Positions 42,201 to 54,200 of a stretch of 64,000 nucleotides of DNA are shown here, piece after piece; the first letter of the stretch is position 1; every line of letters starts with the position of its first letter. Made by a program: the position numbers and the translations under genes. Origin of the DNA: Gordius sp. MW1 (taxonomy: Eukaryota > Nematomorpha > Gordioida > Gordea > Gordiidae). The stretch covers positions 8,153,835-8,217,834 of the forward strand of contig OZ038527.1 in NCBI GenBank assembly GCA_964036665.1. Direction: 5' to 3'. The notes under the pieces were generated by a model, which saw only the letters and a list, made by a program, of their open reading frames with translations, ran no database searches and had not been told where the DNA came from.

Positions 42201-45200
42201 TTGGGTCAGCCTAGAAAATATTATAAGTGTATGAGTATGTATGGGGTTATGATTGAATAAGAATGGAGCGTTGTGACAATGTTGGCCTATAAAATGACAA
42301 TACACTAATCATTTATTAATTTTATTCTTTATAATTTACTAAATCATTTTTGATACCTATCTATACATCAAATTATGACCATTAAAAAATAATTCATCAT
42401 CAATCTCTAAGTGCGATAAAGTATATAATATTTTTGGGTAGTCCGTCTTTACTTTAGTCAACACAAACAAACTGAATAGTTTCGCGAGAATATGGCACAA
42501 ATAGTTGTCCGTGAGAAAAGCATGGTGTGGCAAGATCTAAGCTACGACATCGTTTGGCCTTGCGCCTCATTGATTATCATTGCAAATGTTAATCTAATTC
42601 GAAATTTAGAGCGTTAGTTCAATCGGCACATATGTGGGAATCATAGGGATTCGTGGCAGCATACATGTTCACCTCGGAACTTGCCATTCAAAATGCTGAC
42701 TTCGAGTTTTCATTTATATTTTAATGACACAGTCAATGCGATGCCATTTTTGAATCGTCTCGGCAAGAATTAACGAAATGAGAAATGTTTTGCCAGTTCC
42801 AACTGATGCATTCAAAAAAAAGAAACCCCTTGTCCTGCCGAAACTATTAGCATAATACGGTCGTATTTGGTTTTTTGTTCATGAGTTATTGGTGGGACAT
42901 TGCGAGTAACATCGCTGCCATTTTTAAAGTATTGTACTGCAGTTCAAGACTCATATCAGTGTTGAGTAACAGATGTCCATCTTTTAAATCATACCAAAAT
43001 GACTCATTTTAAAATTGGCAAGAATGACAATGCAAAGATCCTATAGCTATCAAAATGCTTCATTATACATTGCGTCGCTGAATAATAACGTTAGATCGTT
43101 GCACCTTGAAGGATGTCGATATGATCAGTCATTGAATCTTTGCTTATACCACAACGTTTGTGCTCGGGGTGGGAAACATGCAGTCAACACTATAGCGAAT
43201 AGTAGACGAATTTGTGTTCCTGTACAGTTTAATGCTGCTTCAGCAAGCATACTGTCCCGATGATTGTCGTCTTCTAGCAAGCCTTATGTAAGGCATGCAT
43301 CCTTATACGTTAGATACTGTTGTCCATTTACTTTACATATATCGTGAAATGACAATGAGCCGGTGACATTAACCAACAACAGTCGCAGATGAAAGCACTA
43401 AGTCTGCCTTGGATTCACTGTATAAACACGATTCAAATTGTTTGATTTGAATAACCCGGGCCATTCATCAATTGGTATGCCTTGCTTGCGGGGCATCCAT
43501 TTTTTCGATTGAGTGCACGTAAAATAGCGTGGTACTTCTGAATAGAGTAGTGTTCGTGCGAAGGAACCATAACCATCGGAACGATTACACAATTCAAAAA
43601 CAATTGGTGAGGTAGTTTTTGGTGGATTTATAGCACGATCAAGCGCTGTCCGTTCGTGAAAAATATGCGCTGGCCGTTTGCAAGATGGACATCTATTGAA
43701 TAACTACTGTATCCCGTTCATGAATTGTGAAACCGAAAATACGCTAAACAGCTTCATTTGAGCTGATGTCCCGATCAATACGGTAGTTCGTTACTTCATC
43801 ATTGTTATTCAATAGAGGAGCGCTCACATTGGTATTTCCAACTCTAAATACATCCGTATCATTTCCTATATTCACATACTTGCAAATATATTTGATGCTC
43901 TTCATTAAATTGCAGAACTGAACATTAATATGAGGCACTGAGTATTTTGCACAGCAGAGGTGAATATGGTACCACCCAACGAATGTCAACGTCAATGTCT
44001 GCATGATAGTTTTAGTAAATGATTGTCCGCCATTATCGGTACTTCTTCGACGATATATTGGATATTTGTCGACATGTGTGACCATATCGTTGATGAAATC
44101 TTTAGGAAAACGCTTTGTACATTTTCCATCTAACATGCAAGGCGATGATCGAATAAAATATCCACATGGGCCTTGAATCATATTTGTAGTAACAATATAT
44201 CAAACAATAATTTATCAATAGACGGATTTGGAATTTCTGCATAAATTAAATGTCTTCAGGACGTATTTTGTCGATGAACTAAATCAAAATGTGAGCATGT
44301 GCTAATCCTCCCATTTGCCACTCATTCGAATCATCCAGCAACGTGCGGGGCCAAATATTATTGCTGATATGTTAATAAATACAATACTTTTAATAAACAG
44401 AATACTTCAGCCCTTTTTATATATGAAAGATTATTTACATTGTTGCATTTTACAGTATTCCTGTATAAACGTCAGATGACGTCATGAGGTTGAATTTGAT
44501 TGTAATTTTATAAAGTGTCAAAACGTATGAAACACTTGACCGTCTCACGAGATTTGGAATAAAGTTTAAAACCTATTCTTGGACCTACCAAATATTCGCA
44601 AAAATTTTCATAAAAATCGGTCCAGCCGTTTCGGAGGAGTTTAACTACGCACACCGTGACACGAGAATTTATATATTAGATATCATTTTGTGCATAAACT
44701 ATTAATTTTCAGAGATATCATGGTATTATTTGTGATTTTGGCGAGAATCCACAATTATTTAATATTTTGTAATGCACTTAAAGTGAATACAAGTTTTTTT
44801 AAAAAATGCTCAATGAGACTTGAAGGAGACTACTTTACTAGCAATACAATATCAAAACTAACTTACATAAATCTTAAGTTTATAGATTTTTAAAATTTAC
44901 ATTTTATAAGGTTATTTTGTGGAGCAACGCAGCACTGATTCGGCCATCGATAGTTGGTTCAAACTCAATCTCGATCCGATTCACTCTAACAAATACATTG
45001 TGCGAGACTTGTTACCGCGAAAGGGTTACCAATTCAGGGTCTACGCCATCAATAGTTTAGGGTCTAGCACACCAAGCAAACCATCATGCACTATAACTAC
45101 CGCCTCAAATATTAGTATAATTTTTATAAAATGCCTATTAAATAAGACTTATTCTCTAAATAGATATTAATGGGCGTAGCCAGGTTTTGGATTAGGGAGG

Positions 45201-48200
45201 GGGGGGGGCGATACGGTTAAAAGTTCAATTAGGGGGGGGGGGGGAGGGCAAAACACATTTTTTTAATTAGGGTTTTTGCATCGAAAGTTTTTTTTCGTCA
45301 TTTAGGGGCCCCCCCCCCTGGCTGCGCACATGGATATTAGGATATATTTATTTGCTGTGAATTTAAAATATATTACATATTTAACCAAATTAAGATGAGA
45401 GTATATCAAATTAAAAAAGCACTTTATACATTAAATCAGGATTTGTATAAGAAAGTGATATTGTTATTTTACTTGAAATTTAACTTTATAATAAATATGA
45501 TATAAAATTGCTTGGCAAAAAAACTTATTGACGATGAACAAAACGTACTGTTCTAAATTCTTTGGGTAAAAAATCACTTATTTCGCATTTTTTTGTAAAG
45601 GGGCACCTTCGTTTCCACGGAATTTTCAAGCCATACCAATCATGCCAGATCAGATGTCGTTTGTATGGGATAGACCTTCCTATGACGGCGGAGCCAAATC
45701 GGGCCTTATTTATTACGTTGAATACCAAGCCTTTTCGCCCAGTTCATGCATCAACGAACCCAACGCGAAACAAGCGCAATTATTATCATTGAATTGGATC
45801 CCTTTAAATATAGAACCCATACATGGTTTAAGTTACGTAACGAAAAGTTTGGATTGCGACCTGCAATATCTCTTTCGCATATATGCCAGCAACGAAGCGG
45901 GTCGGAGTGAACCGCATCAGATTGACCAACTCATACAACCTCCCCATAAATTGTGTAAGCGATATTTCCTTTTCACAAAAACGAAAATTATAACATTTAA
46001 TTTCTAGCAAATTTTGTGACATTCATTTTTTAATTTATGAACTATTTCTAAAACTTGTTGTATTGCTATTGTTGAGCTGAGTTATATCCTCTGATAACGA
46101 TAGCTTAGGAGCTTTAGTTTAATTTATTGTTATAAAAGGTTGTTGTAAATATGCATAAAAGCATATGGTTGGGAAAACCTAACCACTAACTCAATTTGTG
46201 TCATAGTTTTAGTTATTTCGTTTTAAAGCATCAATTATAAAAAAAAATTATAATATTTAATTAACTTTAATAATGATTAAGTTTATAATGTTTATAAAGT
46301 ACCTTCAATATTATGTTAATCGCAAAATCTAATAAGCATTATCATTAGAGCCATTTAGTATTAATGACGATTATAAAAAAATATCTAAAAAAAATTTTCA
46401 TAAAAAGAAAAAAATATGCTTTAAAACAAAGGCGTTTTTATTATGTTATTAAACTTAATTTGGTTAAATGATTGCAATGATGGTAAAAGATATATAAATT
46501 ATTAAGCTCTTCCCGAAATCACGTCATCCACATTGAGGGATATTGAAATCCGACCTGGAAACGATCTCTCGTTTTACATATCGTTCCGTGGTTATCCTTC
46601 ACCCCAAGCCAAGTGGTTCTTGGACGGGAAGGAAATCATTTCTTGCCCAGGGAATATCGAAATTTTAAACAAGATCGGCAGTTCCGAAATCTCATTTAAT
46701 CATTTGAATTCGTGTGTTTTTGTCAACCACCTGGCTACCCTCACGCTCGAACTTGCAAACAGCGTCGGAACAGAACGAAAGATGATTAAAATTAGAGTTT
46801 TAAGTAAGTTGTTATAACCTTAAAATCACGGATAATGTTTTTCATTTTTTTAAATTATGTGCCGATAAAGTAGTTGTGGTTGGAAATATTAAAGGAAACG
46901 TAGCCATTTCGTTTTAAACACTTGGATAACATATCGTTACCGTGTATTATCTATTTTTATAATTTATGTGACAAATTTTTGCCCTTTTGATTTACTATAT
47001 AAGGGCAGTGAGTTTATTTGATTTAAATGGGGAATCATGACTTAAATTCTGAGGGGACCTCTGTTTTATAATAAACTTTAGATACGATATTCCATATTTT
47101 GGTTATGAATGAGGGAATAATAATTTGTTTTACAGATCAAATTAGTATTACAAATTTAATTTTCTTATTTCTCAATGCGAATTTATTAATGATCGCCGCT
47201 TAATATGTCGCAAAAACCAGGATATTTACATCTTTGACTTTTTCCCTCAGTGCCACCGTCGATTCCTCAAGGCCCTGTCACACTTAATTACGTTAGACCG
47301 GGCATATTTTCTCTATCCTGGAATCAGCCAGAAGACGATGGAGGAGCTTCAATAATATCGTACGCTGTTGAGAGTAGATACGTTGATACTGGCGCTGTGG
47401 ATAGGGAAGAGACAGAATCTTCACTAGATGATGAATCTTATTGTTTCGATCCCGATGGGCCCTGGGTTGTTGTTAATGATTTAGACGATTTGGAATATCC
47501 CATTCGTTACGGACAGGATAAAAACCCGACTCTCAAAACATATGTGAACTTTCATTATTTATCCTTGATCCCCAGGGAGCATGCTAGACCCATCCCAGTT
47601 CCGACTGAATTGTTATCGCTCCCCCTACCACCCAACCTAAAATTTTGGTTTAGGATTCGAGCAATTAATGCCAATGGGTGCTCTCAGCCACTATCTAACG
47701 TTACACCCATGTCTATAGATTACAAATACGGTATCAGTGGAATAATTTTTTTAAATATTTGATTAGATGGCATGTGCTTAAATCTCTTATCAACCCCCTT
47801 TTCAATATTTCAAGAATCGTTTATAGTATTTCCAATAAGTTATAAAAAAGTGATTTATGTACTTATAAATAAAAGTTTTTGAAATAATTTTTATAGTATT
47901 GTATTTGTAATAATATATTCTGACAATGACTGTTGATTTGGCTGTAAATAATACGTATAGAACATTGGGGTAGCAAAAATTAAAAAATTGATGAATTATT
48001 AAATAAATTAAGAATAATTATAGCCGCATAAAAGAATGAGACACTTATAAATACTCTGAAGGTTACATATACTTTTTCTTTTTAAATTAAATTTTCGACA
48101 CAAAAGCTTTTAATCAGTAATTTCCATTTTTCGAAAACATTTGTTTGCTTGCCCAAAAAAATTTGGTTGAGCATCTTCCCCACAAGATTAACAGGCCCTC

Positions 48201-51200
48201 TCACACCTAAGTAGTTTTAAATTATAGGGGTATTTCTATTCGGCAATCTGTAAACTATATACTTGATTTCCCTTTTATATTTTAATAAATTTTCATCAAT
48301 ACATCCTTACTATGCAAATAATTTCAGAACAAGGATTTTTGACATTCAACAGGGGATTCAACTTGCAGATACTTTGCAAATCATATAAAATTTATAAGAA
48401 AGAGTGTTGGTGAACAAGTTTTTTTTATTAGCAAAAGCTAATTTGATTTAGATATTAAATCTAAACCTAGATTTGCTGAGAGGCATAGTTTTGGTTTATA
48501 TAAATTAACAAATTTATCTTTTTGATCGAATCCTTTATTATACAAGTTAATGAACGGTTTTAGATAAAAAAAATAAGTTCTAACTAATGAAATATTGTTT
48601 CGACAAGATCCGTCAATTATTATGCTAACTCAGAAAAATTTTTGCTGAATTTTATTGAAATAATTTTAAATGGCACACATCAACTAAAATAAATGTTTTA
48701 TGGTATGTCTCAAACTTAAGAGACAAGTGGTCCCAAAATATTCTAAACGCCAGTAATAGAGGCACTTTAAATACACGTTTTTCTGTCTCCTTATAACCAC
48801 ATGCACCACTGAAATATCAAATAGTATGTCCACATAAAATTAATTGGCATTATTAACAATTCATCGGTCGTTGGGTGAATTTCTAGATAGAAAATCGCTG
48901 AGCAAAATAAATTAACCTTTTTTCATAATGTCTATTTTTCATAACGTTTTGCAGTTTATGCTCAGAATTCATATTTTATAAGTCAGATTTGTTAATAGAT
49001 TTGCCCGAACCCGCCCCGGTCCGATTTTATAATCAATAGCCCTCCCGTGCCCTCTTAACTCTTGCCTGCTTATCTCCAACTTATTAACTGCCCTGTCCGA
49101 AATCATGATCAAAATTTGTAACAATAGTTCATTTTTTAAAAAATTATAGATTTAGCTTGTTTTTTTAAGATAAATAACACGTTTAATAAATATTATACAA
49201 TCAAATAAAAATATGACGACATAATACACATAGACATATAATACACTATATAAAAAATCATATTGGGCCCTAATGGCTCGAATCTTGTTAATGTACCCGC
49301 CCGGGCTCGCGAAAATCTAATTTTACGACAACGGCCCAGCCCGGCCCGTTGGACAATCGGGCCAGACTTTTCTCATCTCTCATCTTTATTATATTAGAAA
49401 TAAAAATTATAAAAAATCCTGGCTATGCGCCTGGTAAAGAACAAGTTCGAAATGGCAAATGCTTCTTGCAAAAATATAATAGGGTTTGACTTGTGTCGGC
49501 TGCATAAGGAATAATGAGTATGTATAATAAATATTCATGGCTTAACATTTTGATGCTAAAACATTGATGGAACTTATTCATCTTAAAGAGGGGTCATAAG
49601 GGATTTGGTCATTAAATTTTACTTTTACAAGCATCAATAAGGCTAGTAGCCATTATTTTATTTTAAAATATGAATTTATAATCGTTCTACAGACCTTTAC
49701 CCGCCGCTACTAAAGCCGATCATTGAAGAAGGCTCGCACGACTACGTCAAAATCAATTGGAGCGAACCCCAAAAAGATGGAACACATCCCCTTTTAGGCT
49801 ATGACGTTGAAAGGATGGAAATTTTTATAGATCCCTTGGAACAACCCGTTGATTTTGCCTCTTCTGTATTTAATAGTTCTGATCTAGGGGGCGGCTGGGT
49901 ATTACTCAACTCTAGCGGATTTATAAAGAAAGCCTTAACCTATTATGACAGAACCGTAACGCCAGGGGCTACTTATATTTATCGAGTTTTTGCCGTTAAT
50001 TTTCAGGGCCGGAGTTTACCCAGTCCACCTAGCGACCCGGTTACTGCAGGTTATCTAAAATTTACGCCCGAGTTCGAACTGACCCCGGATTTTCCAGACG
50101 TAGTCAAGGCCAAAGTCGATTCTTGCTTTGATTTTAACGTGATGTATCGTGGATATCCCAAACCCACTGGTAAAAATAATTAATTTATCTGCTAATATTT
50201 GCTCATCGTCTTTTTAGTGAAAATTAGCAAAGATGGCGAATGGATCACTAAGTGTAATTCGTTATCCTGGTTCCTAGGGGATTCTAATCTGAAACTTACA
50301 TTCCCCTGCTTTACCAAGAAGGACGCCGGGCGATATAAGCTCGTACTTGATAATGAATGTGGATCTACTAAAATGGAAATAGTCATGGATGTCTTAGGTA
50401 ATCTCAGCCTTAACCATGTACAAGTTTAATATTAAGCCTGTGTTCATATATAAACATTTTAAGTGAAATATATAAAACATTTTTATACTTCGTTAAGGCG
50501 GGCCACCACAACCTCGGGGGCCTATATGTATCGATATTTACGAAAATAACGTGACTCTGGAGTGGCGAGCGCCGAAGGAGTTAATCGACGAAGTTGATTG
50601 TAAATAAAAAATATTTAAAGCGTGTTTTTATCACGCGAAGTGTTTGGTGTTGCTAAACAACGATCCCACATGTCGTGTAGGTTACGTTATCGAACAATAC
50701 GACATGGAGGATATCAGAGCTTGGTGTCCCGCAAACACGATTGACCACGTTATACAAGGTCCCACTGCCAAATCCCAGGCTACAGTCCTCGATTTGTGCT
50801 ATGGGAACAAATACAAATTTGCCATTCGCGCTAAAAGTCCGTTCGGCTTAAGTGAAGCTCTCATCAGTCAAGTGGTGAAAATCCCTCCCCAAAAAAAGGT
50901 ACCGGGACCTCCGGAAAGTTTAATAGTTTTGGATCAATCTTCAACCAGCATACGACTAGGCTGGTCTCCCCCCACTATACAAGGAAATCATGGCATTATA
51001 GGTAACTTTGAAAGTCCAAACCCCAAATTATAAATCCTTTATTACTCAATTTTAAAAGAAATAATCGAATCTGGGGTTGTCATAGAATATATTGCGATTT
51101 GTTAAGGATGTTTATGCCAGGCCCCTGAGTATTTAGTGTTGGGCTAAGGGAAAAAATTAATTCGATACATCTGATGACCTTAAACTAACGATTTTGAATA

Positions 51201-54200
51201 ATTTGAATAATAGTTGGGGTCAAAAACTAAAGAATTTTTATAAGATGCAGAAGCAGATAATTAAGGCTTGTTTTAAGACCAATTATTATTTCTTATAATT
51301 ATCAAAATTATTGGGAAATTATCTAACCTCACCAATTTACGAGTTGTGCACCATATGAGCCTAGGTCGAAGGAGGGTAGCATACCCTATTTAAAAAAATT
51401 ATACTCAATAATTTTATCTTTAGGTCATACCCTAAATTATTACATTTTGATTACAGATTCCTCACAAATAAAATTTTTGTTAATTTGGATAACTTTTTCA
51501 GGATACATGATTGAGAAACAGATGTACGAAGGCTTTTGCGAACCCATGTACTCAGGCTACGTTGACGATGACGAACTCGACATCGATTATCCTTTTGTAG
51601 AAATAATTGAAACGGGAAAATGGTATCCGATTAACCATTACCCCGATCCTTTATGCGAAAAATTAATCCCTAATCTCACCGGGGGTGACAAAATAAGATT
51701 CAGGGTAGCGGCCGTGAATAAAATAGGAGCAGGATCTTTCTGCCAGCCTACAGACTTTATCACAGTGGGGGACAAACCGAGTGAGCTAATGTCTTTTAAG
51801 GAATTTAATACCTTTAAAGGCGTATTTTTATTATTTCTACTTGTGAAAAATGCCTTATTATTTAATTAATAATAATTTAATTTAAAGACAGCTTGGTCAA
51901 GTACTTTAGGGCATTTAACAGAATATGTAGTGTTGCGTCAATTACTATTTTGCTCGCGGCATATTACTTATGTCTTGTAACTTAATTGACTCATTTACAT
52001 TACCTTACTATTCGCGACGTTAATTGACCAGTCACATATAACTCGCATTCACCACTAAATGTAATTGATTTACTCAATTAATTCCTGATTATATAAAGGC
52101 GTTTAATTCACTTCTTCATAACTCTTCGAAATCTTTTCTTTTCCCTCACTTTATTATATACCTTCAATAAAGAGTCTCCCCTCCCAATAAATACGTCATA
52201 AAAAACATCTCGCTTAAAGCATTCCACTTTGTTATTTACAAATTTATGTATACGAATAAAACCTAGACCTTTTTTAATTTACATCCCACTATTTTACAAT
52301 ACTAGGCATTATAAATGTTAAATACACGAATATATGGCAAAATAAATATATTAATTGTAAAATAATGGAAATTTCACATTTTAACCCTCATATAAGTGAA
52401 ATGACAGGATTCTAGGTAGAGCGATTAAAGTCAAAAACGAGCTAGTCGAAATCCTTCCCACATTTTATAACTTTTAAAGACTTAACTACAATCTGTGTAT
52501 AATGTTTTTGGAATATTATTATAATAAGCGTGATAGCTTTAAGTAAATGTGATTATAAATTTTAAAAATTATTACAGAACCACCGTCGGTTCCGCAAAAT
52601 TTTGTCGTCATGGCAACGTCTGAGCCAGGTGTTTTTGATGTCAAATGGTCACCGCCACTTGACGATGGCAACAGTCCTATATTTAATTACGTCCTGGAAA
52701 GTATATTCTGCGACGACGAAACAGAACCCAGGAGCGAACAATGTTGGCAAACTTTAGTAGAACCCATTATTTCCCATTCGGGCCCGACTAGTTGTTCGGT
52801 CGACACTAGACGAATATTGGAAAAGAAATCTTCGGGACTTAATTATAGAGGGAGGGTTGGTATGGAATTGAGGGTCAGGGCACGTAATTCAGAAGGACTC
52901 GGTGATGCAACTATACCCATAAATATTGAAACCACTATGGGTGGAATTAAAAGTAATACGAATAGCTATTAAATGTATTTTTTAATGAGAGATATATCCA
53001 AAATTATTACAGTAATAAATTATAGAATAATATGTAAAGATATATAATCTTGAATTAGAGTTTAAAAGTATATAGTAAAAGTGAAACGAAGTGCATTTTT
53101 TGGCTCAAATTACAAATTTCTTGAAGTATTATGGTGCACGACCTTTTAAAGATGTCGCTTAACTAAATTATGCAAATGTTATAGAGGCGCCCTATCTAGA
53201 GCTGTTAAGAACTAGTTCATTTTGAACTAGTTCATTGAACTAGTTCACTTTTTTGTGAACTTCGAACTGAACTAGTTACCTTTCCAAAAATTGAACTATG
53301 AACTTGAACTAGTTCGTTTTTTTAAAGTTGAATTATGAACTTGAACTAGTTCTTTTTTTAATATTCTGAACTTGAACTTGAACTTTGCAATATAAATGAA
53401 CTAGTTCATCACAAAAATTATTATTTAAAATGATTTTATAGGCCGAGTTTGATTGTTTTTAGTGTTTCGATCTCATCTCGGTCTCGAAAGCAAAATCTCG
53501 TCTCGAGAGCGATCATGAGAATCTCGCCCCGGTCTAAAAAATCTCGGTCTCGACGAGATTTCTCGACTTGTCTCGACTTTTTAAAAAAATATTATACTAA
53601 ATAGAAATTTTTCTTGATGTTATGAAATTATAAAATAAGTGAAAAATCAAAAATGACAAACTATTTTATTTTTTAAAAATTTCAATACACAAACTTGATA
53701 AAGATTTAGTGCGACATGTCATTGACAATATAAAGATATGAACCAATTATTAAATTAAAATAGATAGTGCAATATGAAAAAAGCACTATAAATAACCTAA
53801 AGTATAGAATATAATTTTTTTTAGTTTTAGCGAATTATAACATTTATATCAAATTCACTGTGTCAATTATAAATACACATATAACAAAAATCATTATAAT
53901 AAAAAGTAAACTATGATATTAATGTTTAAGGTCCCATTTTATATACCAAAAAATTCCCTCCCATTTCTAACTAACTTTGCTGTTAAATATTTATTTTCTA
54001 ATAAAGTATATATCGTATATTTAATTTGCAGAATTTCCACATAGGAATTTTTGTTGAATGCACATGCCAACCCTATTTTATAAGTTCATCTATATTAAAT
54101 GATAATTTTGAAAATAATATTTTATTCGGGTCTAATTCCCATCTACTTCCCCCTGATTTCTATTATCAATTGTAATTATATATATTATATTGTTTGAAAT

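Larger units (their letters stand above)
42114..44680 (-). mobile_element. Helitron 2, inverted relative to Helitron 1
   Basis: The 5' end on the minus strand (complement of 44661-44680) is TCTAATATATAAATTCTCGT, nearly identical to Helitron 1, and is followed on the plus strand by T. The 3' end reads GGGCACAGCACA instead of CAGCTAG, so its CTAG is lost. It keeps more of the Rep region than Helitron 1 but lacks the middle of the helicase. It has neither the foldback insertion nor the nested MITE. Confidence 0.9.

Noticed and set aside
50880-50905. possible donor AAG|GTACCG between Fn3 domains 34 and 35
   Set aside because: The frame continues into VPGPPESL, a normal Fn3 start, and no acceptor follows in the exon, so it is read through.
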